Source: Solirubrobacter taibaiensis
GTDB taxonomy: Bacteria > Actinomycetota > Thermoleophilia > Solirubrobacterales > Solirubrobacteraceae
Assembly: GCA_027587225.1 (NCBI GenBank)
Contig: JAPDDQ010000036.1
Coordinates: forward strand, 1-64,000
Direction of reading: 5' to 3'
Length of the DNA stretch: 64,000 nucleotides
Shown: in pieces, positions 16,516 through 24,454 of the stretch
Layout: every line of letters begins with the position of its first letter
Position numbering within the stretch: the first letter of the stretch is position 1
Translations under genes and position numbers: made by a program
Notes under the pieces: generated by a model
Database searches by the model: none
What the model was told of the DNA's origin: nothing
What the model saw: the letters and a program-made list of their open reading frames with translations, nothing else

Positions 16516-17889
16516 TTACCCGTTCAGCGCGACCCACACGTTTTTTGTCTGGCTGTACGCGAGCAGCGCGTCGATGCCCTTGCCGCGGCCGTACCCGCTC
16601 CGTCCCATCCCGCCGAACGGCAGCTCCACGCCGCCGCCGACGCCGAACCCGTTGACGAACACCTGCCCGGCGCGCACGCCCGAAGCGACCCGGTGCGCGC
16701 GGGCGAGGTCGCGCGTCCACACGCCCGCGACCAGCCCGTAGGCGGTCGCGTTGGCGACCTGCACGGCGTGGCGTTCGTCCTCGAACGGCACCGCGACGAG
16801 CACCGGACCGAAGACCTCCTCGTGGAAGATCTCCATGTCGAGCTTCACCCGCGTCACCAGCGCGGGGTTCATGAACAGGTCGTTCGTCTCCCCGCCGAGC
16901 ACGCGCGCGCCGCCGGCCCGTGCGTGTTCGAGCATCGACGTGGCGCGCTCGAGCTGGCGCTCGGAGATCAGCGGGCCGAGGTCCGGGTCCTCGACGCCCG
17001 GAGCGATCTTCACGGCTTTGAACGCGGCCCCGACGCGCGCCGTGACCTCCTCGAACCGCGTCTTCTCCACCAGCAGCCGCGAGCCCGCCGAGCAGCTCTG
17101 GCCCGCGTTCTGGAGCAGCCCGTTGACGATCGCCGGGATCGCCTTGTCGAGGTCCGCGTCCTCGAAGACGAGGTTCGGGGACTTGCCGCCCAGCTCGAGC
17201 TCGATCGGGACGAGTCGGCGCGCACACGCCTCAGCCACCTTCGCGCCCGTCGCCGCCGAGCCGACGAACGTGACGTGGTCGACGCCGGGGTGACGGACGA
17301 GCGCGTCGCCCGTGCTGCCGTCGCCGGTGGCCACGTGGAACATCCCTTGCGGGACGCCCGCCTCGTACGCGATCTGCGCGAGCCGCAGCGGCGTGATCGA
17401 CGCCAGCTCGGACGGCTTGAGGACGACCGCGTTGCCGGCCGCGAGCGCGGGCGCTGCGCAGCGGGCCGCGACCTGCAGCGGGTAGTTCCAGGGGATGATC
17501 TGGGCGCACACACCCCACGGCTCGCGCACCGTGTAGTCCAGCGCGTCCGGGCCGAGCGGGATCTGGCGGCCTTCGAGGCGCTCGATCGAGCCCGCGTAGT
17601 ACTCGAGGTAGCGGATCGTCGCCTGCACGTCGGCCTTGGCCTGCGAGAGCGGTTTGCCGGTGTCGCGCGTCTCGAACTCCGCGAGCTTCTCCGCCTGTTC
17701 CTCCACCCCACGCGCCATGCGCAGGAGCGCGCCGGCGCGGACGAGCGGCGTGCGCCAGTCCTGTTCCTCCGCGAGCGCGCGGCGGGCGTCCTCGACGTAC
17801 TCGGCGACCTCCGCGGGCGACGTGGCCGGGAACTCGGAGAACTGGTGGCCGGTCGACGGATCTACCGCCGAGAACGATGCTGCGGTCAA
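16516..17889 (-). CDS. NAD(P)-dependent aldehyde dehydrogenase
   Basis: A 457-residue enzyme with the ALDH landmarks: IIPWNYPLQVAARCAAPALA, VLKPSE, FVGSAATGAKV, ELGGKSPNLVFEDAD (catalytic Glu) and QNAGQSCSAGSR (catalytic Cys). The best start is the TTG at 17889, which overlaps the SDR stop as TTGA. The open frame runs further upstream, but only as antisense of other genes. It oxidises an aldehyde to an acid, probably the product of the adjacent SDR, within the operon that ends with the SSS symporter. Glycine-betaine-aldehyde- or aminoaldehyde-type substrates are possible but not proven. Confidence 0.92.
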   Translation of the reverse strand: MTAASFSAVDPSTGHQFSEFPATSPAEVAEYVEDARRALAEEQDWRTPLVRAGALLRMARGVEEQAEKLAEFETRDTGKPLSQAKADVQATIRYLEYYAGSIERLEGRQIPLGPDALDYTVREPWGVCAQIIPWNYPLQVAARCAAPALAAGNAVVLKPSELASITPLRLAQIAYEAGVPQGMFHVATGDGSTGDALVRHPGVDHVTFVGSAATGAKVAEACARRLVPIELELGGKSPNLVFEDADLDKAIPAIVNGLLQNAGQSCSAGSRLLVEKTRFEEVTARVGAAFKAVKIAPGVEDPDLGPLISERQLERATSMLEHARAGGARVLGGETNDLFMNPALVTRVKLDMEIFHEEVFGPVLVAVPFEDERHAVQVANATAYGLVAGVWTRDLARAHRVASGVRAGQVFVNGFGVGGGVELPFGGMGRSGYGRGKGIDALLAYSQTKNVWVALNG

Positions 17890-18566
17890 AGGTCGCGTCC
17901 TGCGTCGATGTTGAACACGGCGCCGGTGACGGCCGTGGCCGTGGCGAGGTAGACGGCGGCGTCGGCGATGTCCTCGGGCTCGATCAGGCGCTTGAGCGGG
18001 AGCGCCTCGGCAACGTCGGCGTCGAACCCGAAGCCGCCGAGCATCGGCGTGTTCGCCGGGCCGGGGTTGATGACGTTCACGCGCACGTCCGGCGCGAGCT
18101 CGGCGGCGAGCGCCCGGGCCAGGCCGATCACGCCCGACTTGGCGGCGACGTACGCCGCCAAGCCGGCGCGCGGGCGGTTGGCGATGATCGAGCCGGTCTG
18201 GATCAGCACGCCGCCCTTGAGCTTGGGTGCGGCCACCTGCGCGGCGATGAACAGCGACGTGAGGTTCACGTCGAGCACCGTGTCCCACTCCTCGCGGGAG
18301 ATCTCGGTGAGCGGCTTCACGGTCTCCGGGATGCCGGCGTTGTTGAAGTAGACGTCGATCCGGTCGTGCTTGGCAAGCAGTTTCTCGATGTCCTCGCGCT
18401 TGGTCACGTCGGCCTTGTGCGGGGTGGCGTGCGGGAGCCCCACGCACGTCTCGTGCGCCTTCTGGAAGTCCAGGTCGGCGGCGAGCACGCGCGCGCCGGT
18501 CGCGGCGAAGCGATGCACCGCCGCGCGTCCGATTCCCGAGCCCGCTCCTGTCACGACCACCAGCAC
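17886..18566 (-). CDS. Short-chain dehydrogenase/reductase
   Basis: A 226-residue SDR beginning VLVVVTGAGSGIGRAA at a GTG (18566), the Rossmann glycine motif. It also has FNNAGIPET, the catalytic Ser in IQTGSIIAN and the YVAAKSG Tyr-Lys pair. INPGPANTPML and the C-terminal TGAVFNIDAG complete the classical pattern. It is the first gene of the leftward catabolic operon and overlaps the aldehyde dehydrogenase start by 4 nt. Only 22 bp separate its start from the divergent gene at 18589, so each promoter must reach into the neighbour's coding region. Confidence 0.9.
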   Translation of the reverse strand: MLVVVTGAGSGIGRAAVHRFAATGARVLAADLDFQKAHETCVGLPHATPHKADVTKREDIEKLLAKHDRIDVYFNNAGIPETVKPLTEISREEWDTVLDVNLTSLFIAAQVAAPKLKGGVLIQTGSIIANRPRAGLAAYVAAKSGVIGLARALAAELAPDVRVNVINPGPANTPMLGGFGFDADVAEALPLKRLIEPEDIADAAVYLATATAVTGAVFNIDAGRDL

Positions 18567-18588
18567 TGGTGTCGGTAGCGTGGCACGG

Positions 18589-19629
18589 ATGCGGATCGCG
18601 AGGGTCATCCAGTGCGTCGACGCCCACGCCGAGGGCGAGCCGAGCCGGATCGTCGTCGGCGGCGTGCTCGACGTGCCGGGGACGACGATGCTGGAGAAGA
18701 TGCAGGCGCTGGAGGCCGACGACCGGCTCCGACGCGTGCTCCTGTTCGAGCCGCGCGGGTCCGCGCCTTTGAGCGGCGACATCGTGTTCGAGTCCGCGCA
18801 CCCCGAAGCCGACGCCGGCTTCGTGATCATGGAGTCCTCGTCCTACGAGGGCATGTCGGGCACGAACACGATCAACACCGCCGCCGTGCTGCTGGAGACG
18901 GGCGTGATCGAGAAGGTCGAGCCGGTCACCGAGCTCGTCCTGGAGGCGCCGGCCGGCCTGGTGCGCGTGCGGGCATGGGTGAGCGGCGGCGTCGTGGAGC
19001 GGATCGAGTTCGAGAACGTCCCGTCCTTCGCGTTGGGGTTGGACGTCCCCGTCGAAGTGCCGGACCTCGGGACGATCTCGGTCGATGTGGCCTACGGCGG
19101 CGCGTTCTGCGCGTTCGTCGATGCGGGCGCCTTGGGCTTCTCGATCGTGCCCGACCAGGCACGCGACTTGGCCGAGTTGGGCGAGCGGATCCGCCCATTT
19201 GTCAACGAGCAGGTCAACGTCTCGCACCCGCTCATCCCCGAGCTGTCCCACCTGTCCTTCGTGGTGTTCGTTGCGCCGCCGCGGGTCGGCGGCGACGCGC
19301 GCCACGCGACGGTCGTCTCCCCCGGGCGCCTGGACCGGTCACCGACAGGCACGGCGACGAGCGCCCGGATCGCGGTGCTCTCCGCCCGCGGTCAGATGGG
19401 CGAGACGTACACGGCTGAAAGCGTCATCGACACGCGCTTCGTGGGCCGGGTCGCCGGCACCACGCGGGTCGGGGACATCGACGCGGTCGTGCCGGCGATC
19501 AGCGGGCGGGCTTGGATCACGGGCTTCCACCAGCTCGTCGTCGACCCCACCGACCCGCTCGCCGCGGGCTTCAAGCTCGGCGATACGTGGGGTGCCGGCG
19601 ACGTCGACGGGTCGCTCAACGTGGCCTGA
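18589..19629 (+). CDS. Proline racemase/hydroxyproline epimerase-family protein lacking both catalytic Cys
   Basis: A 346-residue member of the proline racemase superfamily: VDAHAEGEPSRIVVGG at the N-terminus, the first active-site loop as YEGMSGTNTI (Ser90 where racemases have Cys) and the second as DRSPTGTATSA (Thr253 where racemases have Cys). Family knowledge: Cys/Cys members are racemases or epimerases and Cys/Thr members are trans-3-hydroxyproline dehydratases. The Ser/Thr pair here argues against classical racemase activity. TAGCGT (18576-18581) lies 7 nt before the ATG, suggesting a leaderless mRNA. It diverges from the SDR operon, which may handle related compounds. Confidence 0.85.
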   Translation: MRIARVIQCVDAHAEGEPSRIVVGGVLDVPGTTMLEKMQALEADDRLRRVLLFEPRGSAPLSGDIVFESAHPEADAGFVIMESSSYEGMSGTNTINTAAVLLETGVIEKVEPVTELVLEAPAGLVRVRAWVSGGVVERIEFENVPSFALGLDVPVEVPDLGTISVDVAYGGAFCAFVDAGALGFSIVPDQARDLAELGERIRPFVNEQVNVSHPLIPELSHLSFVVFVAPPRVGGDARHATVVSPGRLDRSPTGTATSARIAVLSARGQMGETYTAESVIDTRFVGRVAGTTRVGDIDAVVPAISGRAWITGFHQLVVDPTDPLAAGFKLGDTWGAGDVDGSLNVA

Positions 19630-20758
19630 CGACCGCGGACACGGGGTCCGCGCCCGGCGCGCTGACCCGCACCGTGTACCGCTTCGCCGCGCGCACCTTC
19701 ACGCGCACGGTGTACGTCCCGGCATGGTCGAACACGCGCGTGACCGCGCGCTTACCCACGGCGACGCGAACCGTCGCGGGTGCGGACACCGTGACCCGCA
19801 TCCCGACCCCCAGGCGCCGCACTCGGGTCTTGCGCGGCCGCTCCTTCACCCGCAGGCCCAGGCTCAACCGGGGCGTCGCGGCGTCGACCGGCTCCGTGTA
19901 CGCGGACCAGTACGGCTCCCACGCACCCGGCAAGGTCACGACGCGCTCCCCGCCGCAATCGGCCCCGGCGACATGGATGCCGTCGCTCTCGGCCCACGCC
20001 ACACGCGAGCCGTCCGGTGAGAGTGAGGGGCTCGCCGACACGAACGTGTCGGCGGTCTCCAACCCGAGCTCACAGCGGACCGTCGTCCCGGTGTAGAGCC
20101 GCAGCACGACGCGCGTCGGCGCGCCTTCGCTCTCCGCCGAATCGTCGGCGACGACCGCCAGGCGACTGCCATCGCGCGAGGCGGCAGCGTCGAAGCCCGT
20201 GGCCCAGCTGAGACCCGGGTCGCTGAACCACGGCGCCAGGGTGGAGCCCAGCGTGTACGTGCTGAAGGCGGTGCCCTCGCTGTCGAAGGAGACGTCGCGG
20301 CTCAGCAGGAGCCGCTCGTTGCCGATCCACGACGGCCGGATGAACCCGTCCTGTCCGGCCAGCGCCGCGACCGTGGCATCGGTGCCGGTCACGATCGTGG
20401 TGACGTCGCCCTCGATTGCCTGGTCGTAGGCGACCCGGGCGCCGTCCGGCGAGAGGCGGACGTGGGTGGGTGTCTCGGTCGGCGCGTCCTCGTCCGTGGA
20501 CGTGGCCACCGGGATCACGTTGACGGGCGCACCCGCGGCCGTCCAGCGGTGCACCTGGCCGGTGGCGTCGGAGGCGGCGAACGTGCCGTCGTCGGCCGCG
20601 GAGGGCCACTCGTACCCGCCGCCGCTCGTGAGCTGACGCTGGCTGGTGCCATCCGGCGCCATGCGCCACACGTCGCCACCGCGGCGGAACACGATCGAGT
20701 CCGCCTGCGCGGCAGGCGCGATCAGCAGGAAGGCGATCAAGACGGCGAGGCGGCGCAT
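19616..20758 (-). CDS. Secreted TolB/WD40-like beta-propeller protein
   Basis: A 380-residue protein with signal peptide (MRRLAVLIAFLLIAPAAQAD). Propeller blades of the TolB/PD40 type are visible: DVWRMAPDGTSQRQLTSGG, HVRLSPDGARVAYD, ASRDGSRLAVVADD and SLSPDGSRVAWAESDG. A basic beta-rich tail from about residue 290 (GLRVKERPRKTRVRRLGVGM) resembles an Ig-like or wall-associated domain. No enzymatic motif is visible. It probably acts as an extracytoplasmic binding scaffold. The 3' end overlaps the convergent racemase-family gene by 14 bp. Confidence 0.8.
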   Translation of the reverse strand: MRRLAVLIAFLLIAPAAQADSIVFRRGGDVWRMAPDGTSQRQLTSGGGYEWPSAADDGTFAASDATGQVHRWTAAGAPVNVIPVATSTDEDAPTETPTHVRLSPDGARVAYDQAIEGDVTTIVTGTDATVAALAGQDGFIRPSWIGNERLLLSRDVSFDSEGTAFSTYTLGSTLAPWFSDPGLSWATGFDAAASRDGSRLAVVADDSAESEGAPTRVVLRLYTGTTVRCELGLETADTFVSASPSLSPDGSRVAWAESDGIHVAGADCGGERVVTLPGAWEPYWSAYTEPVDAATPRLSLGLRVKERPRKTRVRRLGVGMRVTVSAPATVRVAVGKRAVTRVFDHAGTYTVRVKVRAAKRYTVRVSAPGADPVSAVVRPR

Positions 20759-20773
20759 CGGACGCGCCCGAAC

Positions 20774-21391
20774 CTAGCGCGTGCGGCTGAGAGCGGCCCG
20801 TTCGATCATCTCCACCACCGCGTCGAGCGGGATCGCGGTGGCATCGATGGTCAGGTGATAGAGGTGCGGATCGCGTGGATCGGCGTGGTAGAAGTGCCGC
20901 ACGTAGGCCTCGCGGGCACGGTCGGTCTCGTCCAGCCGCTTCTCCACCTCGGCGCTCTCGCCGTCGCCGAGTCGCACGGCCTGCTCGATCCGGCGGTCAC
21001 GGGGGCCGTCGAGGCGCACGTGCAGTGAGCGCGGGTCGTCGTGCAGCACGAGCGCCGCGGCCCGGCCCAGCACGACCAGGTCGCCGGTCGCGGCGTGCTC
21101 GCGGATCACGTCCTCCGTGGTGCGCCGGTACGCCTCCTCATCGACCGCGTCCGGTGCCGTCTCGGCGCCGAACGCAAGCCCGATCGGCGCGAGCATCGTC
21201 GCCATCCGCGAGAGCACACCGCCGATCGACTCGTCGCGAGCGGCGGCCTCGTCGAGCGGCATCGCCAGCCGTTGCGCAACCTCCGCCGGCAACGCACGAT
21301 CGAGGAACGGCACGCCGAGTCGCTCGGCGAGTTTCGGCCCCACCAGCGCCCCGCCGGCGCCGTAGGCCGCGGAGACGGTCACGATGGTCAT
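20774..21391 (-). CDS. Cytidylate kinase-like P-loop protein
   Basis: A 205-residue protein matching the cytidylate-kinase-like family: VTVSAAYGAGGALVGPKLAERLGVPFLDR at the N-terminus, VVLGRAAALVLHDDPRSLHVRLDGPRDRRI in the middle and a lid-like stretch with VEKRLDETDRAREAYVRHFY. The P-loop (AAYGAGGALVG) lacks the usual GK(S/T), as is common in this family, so classical CMP kinase activity is doubtful. It is encoded 15 bp from the propeller gene start. The divergent SirB1-like gene begins 67 bp away across an inverted repeat. Confidence 0.75.
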   Translation of the reverse strand: MTIVTVSAAYGAGGALVGPKLAERLGVPFLDRALPAEVAQRLAMPLDEAAARDESIGGVLSRMATMLAPIGLAFGAETAPDAVDEEAYRRTTEDVIREHAATGDLVVLGRAAALVLHDDPRSLHVRLDGPRDRRIEQAVRLGDGESAEVEKRLDETDRAREAYVRHFYHADPRDPHLYHLTIDATAIPLDAVVEMIERAALSRTR

Positions 21392-21418
21392 GGCCTCGTT
21401 CTACCCATGCGGAGGCGA

Positions 21419-21449
21419 GTTAGGGTCACCTAACAAATCCTGATAGCGT
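21419..21449 (+). promoter_or_regulatory. Inverted repeat and -10 element between divergent genes
   Basis: In the 67-bp gap between the divergent kinase-like and SirB1-like genes lies GTTAGG-gtca-CCTAAC (21419-21434), a perfect 6-bp-arm inverted repeat. It is followed by TAGCGT (21444-21449), placed 9 nt before the ATG at 21459. The repeat is where an operator serving both directions could sit. It recalls the outer arms of DtxR-family boxes but is too short for a full match. The role is inference. Confidence 0.35.
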
Positions 21450-21458
21450 TGGTCGGAA

Positions 21459-22028
21459 ATGGAAGGCTTCACTCGGCTCGCATGCGGCGGCTGCCCTCCG
21501 GTCGCCGACATTCTGCTCTCGCTCGCGTCGGAGTTCCGAGCGGTGGACCCGTCCGCCGCCGACGCCCGGCTCGACGAGCTCGCCCTCCCGCTGTTCGGCC
21601 TCGCCGGCGGGGATCTCCGGACTGCCGCGGCGCAACTCGCCTCGATCCTGGACACCGACCCCGGCTTCGACGCCGACCGCGCGAGCGTCGCGGGCCTCTG
21701 GCTCGACGCGGCGCTCGAGTCCCGTTCCGGCCACCCGCTCGTGCTTGCCGCGATCGCGTGCGAGGTCGGCCGCCGTGCGGGGCTGAACGTGCACGTGCTT
21801 TCCGCGCCGACGGGCTGGTACGCCGGGCTGGGCGACGGCGACCGGCTGTGGCTGGTCGACGCCACGATGGACGGCTCGAAGGCCGACCCTTGGAGTTTGA
21901 GAAGGCACTGCGCGCACGAGTTGGCCTTCGCGGCACTCCTCGGGCTGTCCGAGCGCTACGAGCGGGTCGGCGACCGTCAGCGCGCCGGCCGCGCAGCGTT
22001 GCTGCGCAGCCGGCTGCCTTTGCGTTAG
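21459..22028 (+). CDS. SirB1/transglutaminase-like fold protein
   Basis: A 189-residue protein resembling the SirB1-type transglutaminase-like domain: LDELALPLFGLAGGDLRTAAAQLA, LWLDAALESRSGHPLVLAAIACEVGRRAGLNV and PTGWYAGLGDGDRLWLVDATM. Family members occur beside protein-methylation and peptidyl-tRNA functions, but their biochemistry is poorly defined. The catalytic Cys of true transglutaminases is not obvious, as Ser occupies the RSGHP position, so I assign only the fold. The 3' end overlaps the convergent methyltransferase by 4 bp. Confidence 0.7.
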   Translation: MEGFTRLACGGCPPVADILLSLASEFRAVDPSAADARLDELALPLFGLAGGDLRTAAAQLASILDTDPGFDADRASVAGLWLDAALESRSGHPLVLAAIACEVGRRAGLNVHVLSAPTGWYAGLGDGDRLWLVDATMDGSKADPWSLRRHCAHELAFAALLGLSERYERVGDRQRAGRAALLRSRLPLR

Positions 22029-22732
22029 CGCGCTACGGCGATCATGCGCGGGGCGCCGAGCTCGTACGGGCCGTCGTCTCCGCGCAGCTCGACGTGCTCG
22101 AACCCGGCGGCGTTGAGCATCCGCACGACCTCGCCGGTCGTGTGGATGAAGTACGCCGCCCGCCCGTGTTCGGTCGTGCCATTCTCGGTGAACACGGAGT
22201 CGACCTCGAGCCGGCTCTCACTCGGCCGGTAGGTGCGGTTCGAGCGCATCGTGATGCCGGCGAACTCGTACTCGGACTCGCCCGTCGCCAGGCGCGGGAG
22301 CATCGACTCCGCGACCGCGCCGGATTCGAGCACGAGCGTCCCGCCCGGCTTGACGACGCGCCGCAGCCCTTGGAGCGCCCGGACGGTGTCGGGCGGTGTG
22401 AGGTAGCCGAAGCTGTTGCCCCAGCTCAGCACCGCGTCGAACGGGCCGATGTCCGGCAGCGCCCGCAGGTCTCCCTGCATCAACCGCAGGCCCGGCGGCG
22501 CGAGCGCCAGCGCGCCCGGTGCGATGTCGATGCCCGTGACCTGATGGCCGACCTCGACCAGCCTGCGGCTCAGCCGGCCGTCGCCGCACGGGACGTCCAG
22601 CACCGACCCAGGCGGCAACAGCGACTCCACGATCGCGAAGTCGCGCTCCAGCATCGCCTCGCCGGCCGCCTGCCAAAAGCGCGCGGCCAGCCCCTCATGG
22701 AACCCTACGAACCAGTCGTCGGGAACTCGCAT
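22025..22732 (-). CDS. Class I SAM-dependent methyltransferase
   Basis: A 235-residue protein with methyltransferase motif I as VLDVPCGDGRLSRRLVEVG, an acidic residue after the next strand (VTGIDIAPGAL), motif II as FDAVLSWGNSFGYL and motif III as RVVKPGGTLVLES. The substrate is unknown. The start ATG at 22732 has GGAGG about 11 nt upstream inside a perfect palindrome CTCCGTACGGAG (22745-22756 on the plus strand). A similar CCGTACGGAGG precedes the Cfa-like gene at 26042, so this may simply be a favoured ribosome-binding context. Confidence 0.88.
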   Translation of the reverse strand: MRVPDDWFVGFHEGLAARFWQAAGEAMLERDFAIVESLLPPGSVLDVPCGDGRLSRRLVEVGHQVTGIDIAPGALALAPPGLRLMQGDLRALPDIGPFDAVLSWGNSFGYLTPPDTVRALQGLRRVVKPGGTLVLESGAVAESMLPRLATGESEYEFAGITMRSNRTYRPSESRLEVDSVFTENGTTEHGRAAYFIHTTGEVVRMLNAAGFEHVELRGDDGPYELGAPRMIAVAR

Positions 22733-22781
22733 TTCGTATGAAACCTCCGTACGGAGATGGACAGGGCGTGAGGTACAGCCC

Positions 22782-23492
22782 GTGTCAGCCGTCGGCGGTG
22801 ATGAAGTGTGGGGTGATGATCAGCAGAGGCGTCAATTGAGCAAGGTACCGGCGCTCGCCCGCGTTGTCGAGCATGCCGCTGTACTCGGGAATCCCGACTC
22901 GTGGGAGCGCGCTGCGCCCCAGACCGACGTGCTGCTGGCGATGATCGACGCCGTCTGGTCGATCGGCGTCCGCGCCGGCGGCGTCGCCAACGTGCTCGCC
23001 CGGTACCTCGAGCTGCGCGGCGACGCGGTGCACACGTGCGCGGATTTCGTGGCGTGGGTGGATGGGCTGGGCGGCCCGGAGGCGTTCGCCGACGCCGTGC
23101 GCAACCGGCAGCGCACCTCGACCACCAACGGGATCTTGAAGGCCGAGGCCGTGTATCGGCAGGCCGCGATGCTCGCTTCGGAGGGTGTGGTGGACGTGTC
23201 GGGATTGACCGAGTCGGTACGGGAGCGCTGGGTGTTGGTGCCGGGCTCGAAGTCCGGCACGTCGTGGGACGCGCTGCTGCTCGTGATGGGTGAGGAGACC
23301 GTGAAGGCCGACCGGATGCTGCGGCGCTTCTGCGCCGCGGCGCTGGGGACGACGGAGTCGCGGGTGAGTGCGAAGCGGGCGCACGCGCTGGTGGTGGCGG
23401 CCGCGGCTGAGCTCGGCGTTTCGGCTCGGGCCCTAGACGGAGCGATCTGGGCCTATGAAAGCGCTCGTCGCCCCGGCGAACCCCGCCAGTAA
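22782..23492 (+). CDS. Helix-hairpin-helix DNA glycosylase-fold-like protein (uncertain)
   Basis: Up to 236 residues from GTG 22782; a TTG at 22836 (LSKVPALARVVE) behind AGAGG is an equally good start. The later half contains VLVPGSKSGTSWDALLLVMG, then VKADRMLRRFCAAALG and a terminal ALDGAIWAYESAR. This recalls the HhH-GPD arrangement (a hairpin, then KxDRM...RF) of base-excision glycosylases, but the catalytic Lys/Asp signature is not clear. Treat it as a conserved actinobacterial protein of unknown activity. A short hairpin at 23506-23520 follows the stop. Confidence 0.6.
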   Translation: MSAVGGDEVWGDDQQRRQLSKVPALARVVEHAAVLGNPDSWERAAPQTDVLLAMIDAVWSIGVRAGGVANVLARYLELRGDAVHTCADFVAWVDGLGGPEAFADAVRNRQRTSTTNGILKAEAVYRQAAMLASEGVVDVSGLTESVRERWVLVPGSKSGTSWDALLLVMGEETVKADRMLRRFCAAALGTTESRVSAKRAHALVVAAAAELGVSARALDGAIWAYESARRPGEPRQ

Positions 23493-23505
23493 GGAGGGTG
23501 GGTCC

Positions 23506-23520
23506 TTTCGCGCGGCGAAA
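23506..23520 (+). terminator. Short hairpin after the glycosylase-like gene
   Basis: TTTCGC-gcg-GCGAAA forms a 6-bp stem 14 nt after the TAA of the preceding gene. There is no downstream T-run, so termination is only a possibility. Confidence 0.3.
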
Positions 23521-23534
23521 CGATCATTCCCCTT

Positions 23535-23648
23535 GCCACGCGAGAGTCGACTTTTACGCCCTATAGGGGTACAAACTCGCACCTCGCGTGTCACGACCGA
23601 TCACGCTTGCTCGTTCGTGGTCGCCTCGTGGTGAACGCCTGAGCGTTC
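23535..23648. other. Upstream module of repeat copy 2 (inverted repeats)
   Basis: The 236 bp between 23493 and 23728 hold no gene. This part repeats the GCCACGCGAG...ACCTCGCGTG module of the 10.1-kb region: arms CACGCGAG (23537-23544) and CTCGCGTG (23583-23590), with a central palindrome CCCTATAGGG (23559-23568) where the other copy has GGGCTATGGC. Next come a bulged stem CGAC...CACG/CGTG...GTCG (about 23594-23623) and GAACGC-ctga-GCGTTC (23633-23648), the latter matching the GAACGC hairpin near 10027. Confidence 0.6.
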
Positions 23649-23662
23649 GCTCAGTCCGGGGA

Positions 23663-23759
23663 ACCCGGCTCACCCGCCCAAAGCACGCCCGCCCGGACGG
23701 GTCAAGTAACTCGTACGCAAAGCACGAGTTACTTGACGCGGCGGACAGCGGGCGTGCTC
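23663..23759 (+). repeat. Structured intergenic repeat, copy 2 (nested stems)
   Basis: This block starts CCGGCTCACCCGC like copy 1. The inner stem GTCAAGTAACTCGT (23701-23714) pairs perfectly with ACGAGTTACTTGAC (23724-23737) around the loop ACGCAAAGC, which differs from copy 1 by one base. The outer stem AGCACGCCCGC (23682-23692) pairs perfectly with GCGGGCGTGCT (23748-23758). Relative to copy 1, four inner-stem pairs changed on both arms, and two outer-stem pairs changed by wobble-compatible single substitutions. The element overlaps the 3' end of the hydrolase gene, whose last codons GTC AAG TAA are read from this stem on the minus strand. Confidence 0.75.
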
Positions 23760-24454
23760 GCCGTTCCCGCCAACAAGACCCGAGCGACCGCCGAAGGATC
23801 ATCCCAGGTCGGAACGTGCCCACACCCGTCCAGATAGAACTCCCGAGCGGACTCAGGGACCACCGACGGCCGCGAAACGAGCCGATCATCCGAGCACCAG
23901 GCGAGCGTGACCGGCACCTCAATGTCCGCGAGCCCCTCAAAGCGCCCCGCCCGCATCCCCCGGTTCGCGGCCTCGAACCCGGGCGCGTCCGCATAGGCCC
24001 GCACGAGCCGCAACGCGTCCTCGTACGGCACGCGCTCCGGATGCGCCACCGTCCCGAGCAACGCTCCACGGCGCCCCCGCTCGCTCCGCAACACCCGCGG
24101 CAGCACCGGCGCCAACCCCCGCGCGGCGAGCCGAGCCACAGATCGTTTCGGCGCGAGCGGCGCAGACCACAGCCCAGCCGGCGCGATCGCCGTCACCGAC
24201 CGCGCCCAGCCCGCCAAAGCCATCTCCAGCGCGACCCAGCCACCCAAGGAGATCCCCGCCACGTCGAACTCCTCCGGCAACTGCTCCCGCAGCGCCGTAG
24301 CGAGCTCCACCGGCGTGACCGACTCACCGGCCAACGGCGGCGCAGCCCCGAACCCGGGCATGTCGACCGCCATCACGTCCTCACCCAACAAGGGCAGCAC
24401 GGGGTCCCAGACGCGGTGGTCCGCGCCGAGCGGATGCAGCAGGACGAGCGTCAA
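23729..24454 (-). CDS. Alpha/beta hydrolase
   Basis: A 241-residue alpha/beta hydrolase: LLHPLGADHRVWDPVLPLL (oxyanion region), nucleophile elbow AGISLGGW (Ser69), acid loop WCSDDRLV and GCGHVPTWDDP (catalytic His). It resembles esterase or ring-cleavage-product hydrolase types; substrate unknown. The TTG start at 24454 overlaps the preceding membrane-protein stop as TTGA, making it the last gene of the lipid-modification operon. Its stop codon falls inside the repeat stem, so the repeat either inserted at, or supplied, the gene's end. Confidence 0.88.
   Translation of the reverse strand: MTLVLLHPLGADHRVWDPVLPLLGEDVMAVDMPGFGAAPPLAGESVTPVELATALREQLPEEFDVAGISLGGWVALEMALAGWARSVTAIAPAGLWSAPLAPKRSVARLAARGLAPVLPRVLRSERGRRGALLGTVAHPERVPYEDALRLVRAYADAPGFEAANRGMRAGRFEGLADIEVPVTLAWCSDDRLVSRPSVVPESAREFYLDGCGHVPTWDDPSAVARVLLAGTASTPAVRRVK

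Noticed and set aside
16516..19305. Single 929-residue frame that looks like a fusion ending in an aldehyde dehydrogenase
   Set aside because: The part upstream of 17889 is antisense or out-of-frame to the SDR and racemase-family genes; the real ALDH starts at TTG 17889.
22745..22756. Palindrome CTCCGTACGGAG as an operator for the methyltransferase
   Set aside because: A nearly identical CCGTACGGAGG also precedes the gene at 26042, so it may merely be a Shine-Dalgarno context; evidence is too weak to claim an operator.
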